Shown here: in pieces, positions 6,082 through 14,504 of the stretch | Layout of the letters: the number at the start of each line of letters is the position of its first letter | Numbering within the stretch: position 1 is the first letter of the stretch | NCBI GenBank assembly: GCA_020053915.1 | Contig: JAGVMG010000007.1 | Location: forward strand, 1-41,534 | DNA: 41,534 nucleotides | Source: Parachlamydiales bacterium | GTDB lineage: Bacteria > Chlamydiota > Chlamydiia > Chlamydiales > Rhabdochlamydiaceae | Reading direction: 5' to 3' | Program-made: the position numbers and the translations under genes | The notes under the pieces: generated by a model | What the model was told of the DNA's origin: nothing | The model's input: the letters and a program-made list of their open reading frames with translations, nothing else | Database searches by the model: none

Positions 6082-6960
6082 CTAGATATTCTTCGTAAAC
6101 TCTTTGAACGTGAATTCAGGATCTAACTTAAGTTCAGAAACAACTCTCTTTAAGGCTCGAAAAGGTGTCGTATGAGCCATTCTCTCACCGATCCTTCCGA
6201 TAAACAAACATCCTTTCTTACGATCTTGCATATACCTCAGAATATCATCAAAGAGATGACGCGGATAAAAGACAGTCTCTAAGAGCTGAATGGTTGCATT
6301 CTTAAAATCAATATCCTCAATCTTAACAGAAAGCACTTCTTCGAGCGCTCTCTGCCCGCCAAGATAAAACATCTTGGCTAAGATCTGCTCTCGTAAATCC
6401 AGACAGTTTAAGATCTCGATATACGTCTCAAAAGGGATCTGACGCTTTTGAGAGGCTATTCGATCGACATCCTTTGCCTCTGGGACGTAACCAAAGGTCT
6501 CATCTGAGAGCCATTTGGAAAAGGCTTGATACAACTGAACGTAATCCTCTCGCTTTGGAATAGACCAATCTTTGTAACACCGGATGGTTTCAATCATTAA
6601 CGAGGGATCTTGGAGAGCGAGATCTTGTAGAAGGATTGTTTTTTTCTTCGTTGAGATAAGAGGAAGAAGCCCCGCTTCGATGAGATCGCTCAACATGGCA
6701 AGATAGCGATTACCAAATACCCTGTCATTGCGGAAGCTCTCTGCCCACAAAAGAATGAAGACAGCAAGTGGGATCGTCGCTAAATTGTCTTTAAACTTGG
6801 CGACTTGTTGATGAAGATCTTGAGATTTTTTTGTAAACTGAGATGTCAGGACAGCTAGTTTTTTTTCATCCTGATGAGCATCGCTAGAAAGACACACTTT
6901 TAACAAATTGTCATAAGCTTGCTTCTCGTTCTGATGCGGATGTCTCTCGTTTCGTTTCAT
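6082..6960 (-). CDS. Pgp7/Pgp8-like degenerate tyrosine recombinase
   Basis: 292 residues. Residues 195-225 (MFYLGGQRALEEVL, then SVKIEDIDFKNATI) match the box I region of tyrosine recombinases, with R204 as the catalytic arginine. They closely resemble, as I remember it, the chlamydial plasmid proteins Pgp7/Pgp8 (GGKRSSEVLSLEI). The N-terminal half is helical, like a SAM-like core-binding domain. The protein ends at FTFKEFTKNI, just where the His-x-x-Arg box should begin. In the next frame the DNA reads K-S-L-R-R-I before a stop 20 codons on. The protein therefore lacks the second Arg, the His and the nucleophilic Tyr and cannot recombine DNA. It may be a DNA-binding plasmid-maintenance relic. 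It starts 28 bp after the integrase's present stop. Confidence 0.6.
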   Translation of the reverse strand: MKRNERHPHQNEKQAYDNLLKVCLSSDAHQDEKKLAVLTSQFTKKSQDLHQQVAKFKDNLATIPLAVFILLWAESFRNDRVFGNRYLAMLSDLIEAGLLPLISTKKKTILLQDLALQDPSLMIETIRCYKDWSIPKREDYVQLYQAFSKWLSDETFGYVPEAKDVDRIASQKRQIPFETYIEILNCLDLREQILAKMFYLGGQRALEEVLSVKIEDIDFKNATIQLLETVFYPRHLFDDILRYMQDRKKGCLFIGRIGERMAHTTPFRALKRVVSELKLDPEFTFKEFTKNI

Positions 6961-6987
6961 GCTCTCTTTTTCCTAATACCTCTTCAT

Positions 6988-8022
6988 TCATCCGACATAA
7001 CACCCTCGCTGTCGATGAAACAGACAAATGGCTATACTTTTGACCATTGCCAATGTTTTATGGCCTAGAACCGCTCCTATTTCAATCGTAGAGGCCCCTC
7101 CCATTGTCAAATGAGAAGCTGCTGTATGCCTTAACGTATGGAAACAAATATCTAGATCTGCTTCTTGCGTAGCAATTTCCCAAGCAGTTCTAATATCTGC
7201 AGGCCGCTTTCCATCGTTACTTGAAAAGACATATTCACTAATAATAATTCTTTTCTTTTTCTCAACTTGAAGACAACTGACCAATACTGGACTTAATGGT
7301 ATTGTACGCGTCTCTCCATTTTTTGTGTCTCTAAAGGTAGCAGTTTGTCGTTCAAAATCAAGATCTTTCCATTTCAGGCTGAGGATTTCCCCTCTTCTAG
7401 CACCACTACAAATCGCAAATAGCGTTACTGCATAGAGATGAGGACTTTTACTTGTTTGACAAACGGCTAAAAGTCTTGAGATCTCTTCTTTACTTAAAAA
7501 CCGCTCACGCGGTTTTCCTTCTTTATATCTTGAAATCCGTGCCATAGGGTTTTCTTTTAACCAATTCCACTCGCGCACTGCGACGCTAAAAGCTCCGCTT
7601 AATGCGGCCATGTAGCGGTTAGCAGTGGATTGCGAACGCAAAGTTTTACGCGGCGTAAACTCCTTTAGGAGGAGATCTTTGAGCTCAGAGATGACCGCAG
7701 GCGTAATGTTGCAAAGAAAATAGTCCTTCAGATGCTTGTTCCACCAAAACAGCTGCACCTTGCATTTATGAAAAGATTTCGGGTTAGTCGGATATTTTTG
7801 CTGCTGGTACCGTTCGACTAAATCTGCAAAAGTGCGTTCTTTGCTTTCTGACCTACCAAAATATCTTCCCTGTCTAACGTCTGCTTCCATTTTGGAAGCC
7901 CATTCTTTCGCCTCCCGTCTTGTCGGAAAGGATTCTGAAATACCTGGAGCGCCATTCATACGAATGCGCACGCGATAAGACGTATTTCCAGATGAGTGCG
8001 TTCTTTTCTCAATATATGCCAT
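6988..8022 (-). pseudogene. Tyrosine-family integrase, frameshifted before the catalytic Tyr
   Basis: From the ATG at 8022 (AGGGGG upstream; MAYIEKR is a typical phage-integrase beginning) it reads 344 residues. It has an N-terminal arm-binding domain (1-60), a core-binding domain (65-165) and a catalytic domain with R209 (SGARRGEIL), HTLRH (295-299) and GH at 320-321. After K328 the frame changes: the expected M-V-K-R-Y-S-H-L is read as M-V-K-S-I-A-I. One extra base after AAAAG (near 7037) restores VKRYSHLSVSSTARVL and an open frame to 6911. The nucleophilic tyrosine is therefore absent in the present frame. The gene lies next to the tRNA-Leu attachment site and would have integrated and excised the island. 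A sequencing error is the alternative. Confidence 0.8.
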
Positions 8023-8048
8023 AAAAAATAACCCCCTGATTTTTTTGC

Positions 8049-8068
8049 ACTGACCCAGTAGTGGCCCA
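8049..8068. promoter_or_regulatory. Candidate integrase arm-type site, right end
   Basis: TGACCCA-n4-TGGCCCA matches the motif at 921-940 in 16 of 20 positions. It lies just upstream of the integrase start and 64 bp inside the right attachment repeat. It could also regulate the integrase promoter. Confidence 0.45.
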
Positions 8069-8095
8069 GCGCACAATTCGTCTCAATTGTCAGGA

Positions 8096-8115
8096 GGTTA
8101 TGATTTGACATAACC
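8096..8115. repeat. Inverted repeat beside the right attachment site
   Basis: GGTTATG and CATAACC flank ATTTGA, 16 bp inside the end of tRNA-Leu. Without a T-run it is not a good terminator for the tRNA. It may be a binding site for integrase or AlpA, or a processing structure. Confidence 0.4.
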
Positions 8116-8131
8116 CGTTGGTTTTCAAAGA

Positions 8132-8214
8132 TGCTCGGAACAGGAGTCGAACCTGCACGCCATTGCTGGCAGGAGATTTTAAGTCTCCAGTGTCTACCAT
8201 TCCACCATCCGAGC
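8132..8214 (-). tRNA. tRNA-Leu (UAA)
   Basis: 83 nt without encoded CCA. The minus strand begins GCTCGGATGG and ends TTCCGAGCA; the acceptor pairs GCTCGGA with TCCGAGC and the discriminator base is A. The anticodon arm is GGAGA-CTTAAAA-TCTCC, giving anticodon UAA. A long variable arm (TGCCAGCAATGGC) marks it as class II, and the T arm is GCAGG-TTCGACT-CCTGT. Its last 54 bases are duplicated at 751-804, showing that this copy was rebuilt by the island. Confidence 0.95.
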
Positions 8215-8287
8215 GAGATGAGAACAACATGTTAATTGGGCTAAACGATAAATTTCAACTGGGAAATACAAGAAAGCGTGAAATGAT

Positions 8288-8319
8288 CCAGAGAGCTGGG
8301 GGGAACCCAAGCTCTCTGG
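8288..8319 (-). terminator. Perfect 10-bp stem downstream of the CT504-like gene
   Basis: CCAGAGAGCT pairs with AGCTCTCTGG around a 12-nt loop, 9 bp beyond the minus-strand stop. The run after it on the minus strand (ATCATTTC) is weak in T, so termination there is probable but not certain. It separates the gapA-side transcript from tRNA-Leu. Confidence 0.5.
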
Positions 8320-8328
8320 TGGAACAAT

Positions 8329-9222
8329 TTAAGAATAAGGGTCGTAACCTGGGCTCCCGTTCAAGGGGGAGAAGTAGGTCGACATATAGTCATTGCTCTC
8401 GAGAGTAGCGCGATCTGCAACGACCCGGTGCAAAGGAGAGGATTCTGAATCCGAAGAATCGGAGTCTTTATGTTTCTCTTCCTTTTCAGTAGAGTCGGCC
8501 TCGTGCTTTTTCGGCTCTTCGACAGGCTCTTCCTTCACTTTTTCCGTTTGCTTGGAGTGAGGAGGTTCGAAAGAAAATTCTTTATCTTTGTACCGGCTGA
8601 GAGTTTCTGAGATGAGGGTTGGTGGTGGGGGAAATAAGCTGCTGAACATAGATGAAGAAACTTTCGTCTCTTCATTGGCACCACCTCCTTCAACGGCACC
8701 ATCATGCCGAGTGGCTTCAGGTTCATTCTCTTGTTCACTCTGAGATGGCTTGCGGTCAGTCCATTCTTGGTCATCCGAAGATCTACGACGGCGGTGACGG
8801 CGACGGTCTCTTCTTTTATCTCCACGATGCGGAGATTCAGCGGACCCCTCTGCTGAAGCAGCTTCGGAGCTAGCTGCAACTTCGGGAGCTTCGATTTCTT
8901 TTTCAGGAGCAGGTTCTCTGGCGTGTTGTCGAACGGGGCCTTCTCTGCCTCCCCCAATCTTAATACTGCGCTCGTGAGAGACGTTTTTGAGGGCGACGCG
9001 TGTTTCTTTAACCTCGAGTACCTCGTAATCACTCACGGGGACCATAAAGGATTTAGGCCGCTCTAAAGAGCGGAAGAAAAAAGCATGTCCAAAAGAGACG
9101 ACTTCCAGGGCATCGACAAAATATTCTTCTGCTCCGCCACCCTTGCTATTGCGGACGAGAAGTTTAAATCCATCTCTAGGGGAGATGATCGTTTCAATGA
9201 TAGGTTCTCGAGTAAAATTCAC
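8329..9222 (-). CDS. Conserved chlamydial hypothetical protein (CT504-like position)
   Basis: 297 residues, start GTG; no in-frame ATG near. The N-terminal 85 residues look folded (alternating strands, MNFTREPIIETIISPRDGF and PVSDYEVLEVKETRVALKN). The rest is low-complexity: a Glu/Ala-rich stretch, then an arginine block RRDRRRHRRRR (about residues 137-147), a Pro-rich stretch and a charged Lys/Glu/Ser tail. No enzyme motif or membrane segment is visible. Position next to gapA and the ribosomal operon matches CT504 of C. trachomatis, a protein of unknown function. The Arg block suggests nucleic-acid or ribosome contact, or a disordered interaction surface; that is inference only. Confidence 0.7.
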   Translation of the reverse strand: MNFTREPIIETIISPRDGFKLLVRNSKGGGAEEYFVDALEVVSFGHAFFFRSLERPKSFMVPVSDYEVLEVKETRVALKNVSHERSIKIGGGREGPVRQHAREPAPEKEIEAPEVAASSEAASAEGSAESPHRGDKRRDRRRHRRRRSSDDQEWTDRKPSQSEQENEPEATRHDGAVEGGGANEETKVSSSMFSSLFPPPPTLISETLSRYKDKEFSFEPPHSKQTEKVKEEPVEEPKKHEADSTEKEEKHKDSDSSDSESSPLHRVVADRATLESNDYMSTYFSPLNGSPGYDPYS

Positions 9223-9313
9223 GTGATATTTCCATTGTGTTTAAGGTTATCTTAGCAATACCATCCTCAACCCTTCAGTAAGAAGAGAGTAGGTGAGGGA
9301 AATTGCACTATAA

Positions 9314-10327
9314 TTAATTTTCTTTGGATGCCATGTACCGTACGAGATCGACAACGCGATGGGCATATCCTAATTCATTATCATACCAGGCGACCAATTT
9401 ATAAAAACGACTATTCAGCGCAATTCCGGCCCCTTTGTCAAAAATACAAGAGGCGGTATGGCCGATAAAGTCGGAAGAGACAGCTTCGTCTTCACAATAC
9501 TCCACAATCCCCTTCATCGCCCACTCAGATTCTTTTTTAATCACACTACAAATTTCTTCATACGACGTATCGCGAGATAAACGCACCGTTAAGTCAACAA
9601 CGGAAACATCTGTTGTAGGAACGCGGAAAGCCATGCCTGTGAGCTTTCCCTTCACCTCAGGCAAACACAAGGCCACAGCCTTCGCAGCACCGGTTGAGGA
9701 AGGAATAATGTTACACCCTGATGCCCGCCCCCCTCTCCAATCTTTTTTTGAAGGGCCATCCACACTTGGCTGAACGGCAGTGACAGAATGCACAGTCGTC
9801 ATCAATCCTTCGTCGATTCCAAAATGATCGAGAAGAATTTTAGTCAATGGAGCTAGACAGTTCGTTGTACAGGAGGCATTTGAAACAACGACATCTTTCT
9901 TGGGATCGTAATTTTTTTCATTAACTCCCATCACGAATGTCGGAACATCCCCTTTAGCAGGAGCTGTGATAATCACCCGCTTCGCACCCGCAAGAACGTG
10001 TTTTTTCGCATCTTCAGCTAGAGTAAAAATCCCTGTGGATTCAATAACGATATCCACTCCAAGTTGTTTCCAAGGAAGCTTCGTGGGATCTCTCTCAGAG
10101 GTCACAAGCGTTCGCTTGCCATTTGTTACAAGATGATCTGTTTCAGCATGAATGGGGAAAGGAAGCCTCCCATGAACAGAATCAAATTTTAACAGATACG
10201 CTAAGTTATCGGGAGTCACTAGGTCATTGACGGCGACGACTTCAATCTCTGGAAAATGTTGGTGAACAATTCGAAATACAAGGCGGCCGATTCTGCCAAA
10301 ACCGTTAATCGCAATCTTAATGGGCAT
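9314..10327 (-). CDS. gapA: Glyceraldehyde-3-phosphate dehydrogenase
   Basis: 337 residues. It converts glyceraldehyde 3-phosphate, NAD+ and phosphate to 1,3-bisphosphoglycerate in glycolysis, in the cytoplasm. Seen: the NAD-binding GFGRIG (9-14), the catalytic [12 protein letters not shown] with C153, the phosphate-site residues after HSVTAVQ, and [11 protein letters not shown] near the C-terminus. Full length for the family. The ATG is preceded by AGGAG at 8 bp. It follows the ribosomal operon terminator and has its own promoter-like sequence at 10403-10431. The rplQ-gapA order is the chlamydial one. Confidence 0.97.
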   Translation of the reverse strand: MPIKIAINGFGRIGRLVFRIVHQHFPEIEVVAVNDLVTPDNLAYLLKFDSVHGRLPFPIHAETDHLVTNGKRTLVTSERDPTKLPWKQLGVDIVIESTGIFTLAEDAKKHVLAGAKRVIITAPAKGDVPTFVMGVNEKNYDPKKDVVVSNASCTTNCLAPLTKILLDHFGIDEGLMTTVHSVTAVQPSVDGPSKKDWRGGRASGCNIIPSSTGAAKAVALCLPEVKGKLTGMAFRVPTTDVSVVDLTVRLSRDTSYEEICSVIKKESEWAMKGIVEYCEDEAVSSDFIGHTASCIFDKGAGIALNSRFYKLVAWYDNELGYAHRVVDLVRYMASKEN

Positions 10328-10402
10328 GTGTCACACTCCTAAATTGGTCTAAATACGAGAGAGATGGAACGTTTGAACCTATCACAAAGGGAATGGTTCG
10401 AC

Positions 10403-10431
10403 ATCATAATCGAAAATTTAGTGAAAGTAAA
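10403..10431 (-). promoter_or_regulatory. Candidate sigma-66 promoter of gapA
   Basis: On the minus strand TTTACT (10426-10431) and TATGAT (10403-10408) are separated by 17 bp: 4/6 and 5/6 matches to the housekeeping consensus. It lies 76 bp before the gapA start and after the ribosomal operon terminator. Confidence 0.5.
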
Positions 10432-10446
10432 GAGGGTGAACACAAG

Positions 10447-10489
10447 AAAAAAAAGAAAAGCCTCAAACTCACTAAAGAGCTTGAGGCTT
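10447..10489 (-). terminator. Terminator of the ribosomal protein operon
   Basis: On the minus strand AAGCCTCAA pairs with TTGAGGCTT, and an inner CTC/GAG pairing extends the stem. It is followed by TTCTTTTTTTTC. It starts 10 bp after the rplQ stop, so it ends the long rplC-rplQ transcript. Confidence 0.9.
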
Positions 10490-10499
10490 AAGAATGGGA

Positions 10500-10928
10500 T
10501 TACTGAGGGAGAAACTCGATGAAACAGTTAGGCGCATTGTCGCCGATTCTGTTTTCTTTCTTGATAATCCGTGTGTAACCACCGTTGCGAGAAACAAATC
10601 TTTGAGCTAAATCGCCAAAGAGTTTGCTAACGACTTTACGGTCGCTATTATAAGCGCTAGTGTCTCCACCATTCGCAGCGCGCGCTTCCTTAGAGGTAAG
10701 CACATTGAAAGCGATCATCAATTCACCGATCGCTTGTCTTCGACTTGAAAGAGTGTTCGTTTTTGCGAGCGTAATCATATGATCGGCATGACGGCGCAAT
10801 TCTTTCGCTTTACGCACTGTTGTTTCAATCCGCTCATGCTCAATCAACGACTTTAACATATTAGCAATTAAGCATCGTCGGTGAGAGGCTGTGCGGCCGA
10901 TCTTGAATGTATCCTTCCCGTGTCTCAT
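10500..10928 (-). CDS. rplQ: 50S ribosomal protein L17
   Basis: 142 residues, an L17 of normal bacterial size plus a short tail. It begins [19 protein letters not shown], the L17 signature of the exit-tunnel region of the large subunit, and contains [15 protein letters not shown]. The start overlaps the rpoA stop by four bases (ATGA), so translation is coupled. It is the last gene of the operon. Confidence 0.96.
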   Translation of the reverse strand: MRHGKDTFKIGRTASHRRCLIANMLKSLIEHERIETTVRKAKELRRHADHMITLAKTNTLSSRRQAIGELMIAFNVLTSKEARAANGGDTSAYNSDRKVVSKLFGDLAQRFVSRNGGYTRIIKKENRIGDNAPNCFIEFLPQ

Positions 10929-12019
10929 ACTTGGTTTCCTGCTTTTTCCATAAGATAATCATGAATGACTTGTTTAACGTTATCGCGAGTGATGCCAAAC
11001 TTCGCTAAATCCATGCCGAGAGATAAACCCATCTCTTCGAGCTTGGATTTAATCTCATTCAAAGACTTCTTACCGAAGTTTCTAAATTTCAACATTTCTG
11101 ATTCTGGCATAACAACAAGCTCTGCAATCGTGTCGATGTTCGCACCTGCTAAGCAGTTTGTCGATCGCACAGAAAGTTCAATCTCGTTAATTTTAAGAGC
11201 CAATTTCGCCATCAACGCATCGCGATCTGTATTCAGCTCGATCTCACCCTGATCAAAGCTCAAGCTCATAAGTTTGAGTTGATCAAAAACTTCGAGGTGA
11301 TGAATCCCGATCTGGGTAGCGAATGTTAACGCTTCTTCTGGGGTAATACGTCCATCTGTCGTGACTTCGAGAATCAAACGGTCAAAGTCAGTGTCCTGAC
11401 CTACACGCGTATTCTCTACAAAGTAGTTCACAAGACGGACAGGAGAAAATGCGGAGTCGATAATAATCTCATCCACGACTTTGTCATACGCATGACGCTC
11501 AGAAGGAACATAACCACGGCCAATAGCCACTTTAAGGTCGACCTTGCGAGTTGTTGGCTTTGTCACTGTGAAGATCGCTAAGTCAGGATTGACAACGTCA
11601 AAATCAGACAATCCAACCAAGTCCTTCAGAGTCACAACATAATGTCCTTGATTCTTGTCGAGCATGTCTTGTGTGATCTCAAGCACCCGAGAGACTTGCT
11701 TAGCTTCACGAGAACCGATCTCATCATCCGTTGGCAGCTTACGCAAGAGGGCATTTTTAAGATTTAAGACGATGTGCGTCATATCTTCAATGATCCCGTC
11801 GATAGCCATGTATTCATGAGGAACACCCTCAATACGAACGGAAACAATCGCAGGCGCTTCTAATGAACTTAACATAATGCGTCGCAATGCATTTCCGACT
11901 GTGTGCCCAAAACCTCGTTCAAAGGCTTCAGCGATAAAGCGAGTAAAATTGAGTTTACGCGACGCCTCATCAATTTTGATTTTGCTCGGCAACTCAAACT
12001 TGCCATACTTAACGGCCAT
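10925..12019 (-). CDS. rpoA: RNA polymerase alpha subunit
   Basis: 364 residues. The N-terminal domain ([24 protein letters not shown]) dimerises and nucleates polymerase assembly; the C-terminal domain after about residue 275 ([19 protein letters not shown], then [13 protein letters not shown]-like [15 protein letters not shown]) binds UP elements and activators. It is somewhat longer than the E. coli protein (329), as is usual in chlamydiae. It sits between rpsK and rplQ in the operon; rpsD is absent from this position. Confidence 0.97.
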   Translation of the reverse strand: MAVKYGKFELPSKIKIDEASRKLNFTRFIAEAFERGFGHTVGNALRRIMLSSLEAPAIVSVRIEGVPHEYMAIDGIIEDMTHIVLNLKNALLRKLPTDDEIGSREAKQVSRVLEITQDMLDKNQGHYVVTLKDLVGLSDFDVVNPDLAIFTVTKPTTRKVDLKVAIGRGYVPSERHAYDKVVDEIIIDSAFSPVRLVNYFVENTRVGQDTDFDRLILEVTTDGRITPEEALTFATQIGIHHLEVFDQLKLMSLSFDQGEIELNTDRDALMAKLALKINEIELSVRSTNCLAGANIDTIAELVVMPESEMLKFRNFGKKSLNEIKSKLEEMGLSLGMDLAKFGITRDNVKQVIHDYLMEKAGNQV

Positions 12020-12059
12020 GACAGATCTCCTGCAAATTAACTAATTCATTTTCTTAAGA

Positions 12060-12512
12060 TTAGACTCTGCGACGCTTACGGGCGCGGCATCCATTATGAG
12101 GCACAGGTGTCTTATCGCGAATCACTGTAATCAGTAGCCCTGCACTTTGCAAGCCTCGTACCGCAGACTCTCTGCCAGCACCAGGTCCTGAAAGGTTAAC
12201 CTCAATCTCTTTCATTCCAAGACTCATTGCCACTTTTGCGGCATCTTGAGCAGCTACAGTCGCAGCAAATGCAGACGATTTACGAGATCCTGCAAATCCC
12301 ACTTTTCCAGCGGAAGCCCAAGAAATCACGTTGCCAGTGAGATCAGTAATTGCGACAATGGTATTGTTAAATGTAGCTGTAACATGCGCGACACCGGTTG
12401 GGACATTGCGCATCGTCTTTTTTCGCGTTTTTGTAGCGCTTTGTTTTTTCCCAGTGGCAGCTCCTTTCGCAGCTCCTTTCGCGGCTCCTTTCTGAGTATC
12501 CTGCTTAGCCAA
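12060..12512 (-). CDS. rpsK: 30S ribosomal protein S11
   Basis: 150 residues. The S11 core is clear ([18 protein letters not shown], then [14 protein letters not shown] and [15 protein letters not shown] at the end). It binds 16S rRNA in the platform near the mRNA exit. The N-terminus carries about 30 extra residues made of KGAA repeats and basic residues. This low-complexity, repeat-encoded extension is longer than the typical 125-130-residue S11. It is 13 bp from rpsM. Confidence 0.96.
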   Translation of the reverse strand: MAKQDTQKGAAKGAAKGAATGKKQSATKTRKKTMRNVPTGVAHVTATFNNTIVAITDLTGNVISWASAGKVGFAGSRKSSAFAATVAAQDAAKVAMSLGMKEIEVNLSGPGAGRESAVRGLQSAGLLITVIRDKTPVPHNGCRARKRRRV

Positions 12513-12525
12513 GGTTCACTCTCCT

Positions 12526-12894
12526 TTATTTCTTCTTATTAGCGACGGTTTTTCTCTTACCTTTGCGCGTACGGGCGTTTGTACGTGTACGCTGACCTCT
12601 CACAGGCAACCCTAAACGGTGTCTCATCCCACGATAACAATGGATGCTAATCAATCGCTTAATGTTGTTCTGAATTTGCCGACGTAAATCCCCTTCTACA
12701 ACATATTCTGATTGCAATAGGGCGTTAATACGCGCGATATCATCTTCGCTTAAGCTTGCTGCTCGCATGTTAGGATCTAGTCCTAGCCGAGCGATTACTT
12801 CATTCGACAATTTGCGCCCCATCCCATAGATGTACATGAGACTAATTTCTAATCGCTTTTTGTCCGGGATGTCTATCCCAATCACTCTAGGCAT
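12526..12894 (-). CDS. rpsM: 30S ribosomal protein S13
   Basis: 122 residues. It begins MPRVIGIDIPDKKRLEISL and ends in a Lys/Arg-rich tail (RTNARTRKGKRKTV), with RGMRHRLGLPVRGQRT before it, all typical of S13, which bridges the small-subunit head to the large subunit and tRNA. No rpmJ or infA lies between it and secY. The 146-bp gap upstream holds a promoter-like pair. Confidence 0.97.
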   Translation of the reverse strand: MPRVIGIDIPDKKRLEISLMYIYGMGRKLSNEVIARLGLDPNMRAASLSEDDIARINALLQSEYVVEGDLRRQIQNNIKRLISIHCYRGMRHRLGLPVRGQRTRTNARTRKGKRKTVANKKK

Positions 12895-12936
12895 GTAATC
12901 ATTCCTTGTTTTCGTTAATGCTCGTAAGAATCAACA

Positions 12937-12965
12937 AATTTATCAGAAGTTTCGTTTATTTACAA
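12937..12965 (-). promoter_or_regulatory. Candidate internal promoter for rpsM-rpsK-rpoA-rplQ
   Basis: On the minus strand TTGTAA (12960-12965) and TAAATT (12937-12942) are 17 bp apart, in the largest gap of the operon (between secY and rpsM), 43 bp before the rpsM start. The match is moderate. Confidence 0.4.
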
Positions 12966-13040
12966 GAGCCAGAAACTGAGTTTACAATTCATAAGACAGC
13001 TTCTGCTCAAAATCTTTTTAACACTAAATTAAATCTTTTT

Positions 13041-14411
13041 TTACCTACCTCTTAAGCGGCCACGTTTCATAAACCCTTCGTAGCGCTTCATCATCAAATG
13101 GGACTCAATTTGCTTGGACGTATCCAACACTACTCCCACAAGAATCAAGAGGGATGTCCCCCCAAAGAAATAAGTAATCGTCGCATCCACGCTTAAAATT
13201 CTTCCTACTAAGGTAGGTAAAATGGCGATCAACGCTAAAAACATGGCACCGACGAACGTAATCCGATTCATCGTCGACTCGAGATAATCCTGAGTCGGTT
13301 TTCCCTGACGAATCCCGGGAATAAATGCCCCGTTCTTTTTCATATCGGATGCAATCTGCTCTGGATGAAATTGGGTTGCCGTCCAAAAGTAAGTAAACCC
13401 AATAATAAGCAGAACATACAAAATCATATAGCCTGGGCTCCCTGGAGAAATCCAATTGGCAACTTGTCCAATCCAATTTCCTCGTCCCGCAAACTGACCA
13501 ATTGTCGCCGGGAACATCAAAAAAGCCGAGGCAAAAATAACAGGGATCACACCTGCATAATTAATCTTTAAAGGAATAAAGGCATTTCCGCCTTGTACCT
13601 CTTGCCGACCCACAACCCTACGGGCATATTGCAGTGGGATCTTTCTTTGTCCCTGAATGATCAAGATCGTACCGATGATGATCAATACAAAAACCCCAGA
13701 TAAAACCACCATCGAAGAAAAACTCAACTGCCCTGGCTCTTGGGAATCAAGATTCAACTGTCGGATCACAGATCCGATTGTACTTGGCAAAGAGCATAAA
13801 ATTCCGATCGTGATGATCAAACTGATCCCGTTACCAATCCCCTTTTCAGTAATCTGTTCTCCAATCCACATTAAGAGAATGGTACCTGCAGACATTGTTG
13901 CCATGACAACCAGGTAAAAAAACCATGGAATGCCAAAGGCCTGAACATCAATAATTTCGCGAACAATAATTCCAGGATTACCTGCATCCAACTGGATCGC
14001 GTACTTCGCAAATAGTGCCGCTTGAAATAAAGCCAACGTCACTGTGACAAAGCGAGTATACTTGCTCAGCTTTCGTCTGCCCGCATCCGCATTCTCTTTA
14101 ATTTCTCTTTGCAGAGAGGGGACCACTGCCATCACAACTTGCATAATAATCGACGCCGAAATGTAAGGCATCACACCCAGCGCAATAATCGTCATCTGGG
14201 CAAAGGCTCCACCAGAAAACACGTCCATTAATTGGAAGAGATTCTGTCCTCCACCCGTTGCAGAACGAAAAAGCTCAGCAACAATTTCCCCGTTAATACC
14301 TGGTACTGGGATATACGCTCCCACACGACATACAACGAGCATCATCAGCGTGAATACAACCTTCGCTTTAAGCTCAGGAATACTTAAAATTCGCTTTAGA
14401 CCCTCAATCAT
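13041..14411 (-). CDS. secY: Protein translocase subunit SecY
   Basis: 456 residues with ten predicted membrane helices. It is the channel of the Sec translocon in the inner membrane, working with SecE, SecG and SecA. Seen: VCRVGAYIPVPGI near helix 1, the plug region, LGVMPYISASIIMQ in helix 2, the cytoplasmic loop GQRKIPLQYARR and the C-terminal LMMKRYEGFMKRGRLRGR. It lies directly after rplO, as in the bacterial spc operon, but adk, map and infA do not follow. Confidence 0.97.
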   Translation of the reverse strand: MIEGLKRILSIPELKAKVVFTLMMLVVCRVGAYIPVPGINGEIVAELFRSATGGGQNLFQLMDVFSGGAFAQMTIIALGVMPYISASIIMQVVMAVVPSLQREIKENADAGRRKLSKYTRFVTVTLALFQAALFAKYAIQLDAGNPGIIVREIIDVQAFGIPWFFYLVVMATMSAGTILLMWIGEQITEKGIGNGISLIITIGILCSLPSTIGSVIRQLNLDSQEPGQLSFSSMVVLSGVFVLIIIGTILIIQGQRKIPLQYARRVVGRQEVQGGNAFIPLKINYAGVIPVIFASAFLMFPATIGQFAGRGNWIGQVANWISPGSPGYMILYVLLIIGFTYFWTATQFHPEQIASDMKKNGAFIPGIRQGKPTQDYLESTMNRITFVGAMFLALIAILPTLVGRILSVDATITYFFGGTSLLILVGVVLDTSKQIESHLMMKRYEGFMKRGRLRGR

Positions 14412-14458
14412 CGTTTTCTCGCCTGCAGTTAAATCGATCGACAGTGTTACCAGCTATT

Positions 14459-14491
14459 AAGACGGTTGCACTTAAGCGTTACAACCGTCTT
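14459..14491 (-). promoter_or_regulatory. Perfect 10-bp hairpin between rplO and secY
   Basis: AAGACGGTTG pairs with CAACCGTCTT around a 13-nt loop in the 93-bp gap. No T-run follows (AATAGC), so full termination is unlikely. It could tune secY expression, act as an RNase site or bind a ribosomal protein. Confidence 0.5.
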
Positions 14492-14504
14492 GTCATCATG
14501 CTAC

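Larger units (their letters stand above)
751..8185. mobile_element. tRNA-Leu integrative island with toxin-immunity cargo (satellite-like)
   Basis: The island is bounded by the perfect 54-bp direct repeat and is 7381 bp from repeat start to repeat start. The integrase gene begins 110 bp from the intact tRNA copy. The minus-strand module runs integrase, degenerate recombinase, AlpA-like regulator, primase/helicase, origin-like iterons and CHC2 primase fragment. The plus-strand module is a polymorphic toxin and its probable immunity gene. No capsid, tail, packaging or conjugation genes are present, and integrase plus AlpA plus D5-type helicase is the core of P4-like satellites and phage-inducible chromosomal islands. 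Frameshifts in the integrase and the truncated primase suggest decay. Confidence 0.85.

Noticed and set aside
8118-8408. Plus-strand open frame over tRNA-Leu
   Set aside because: It is antisense to a tRNA and to the end of the CT504-like gene, a well-known type of false gene.
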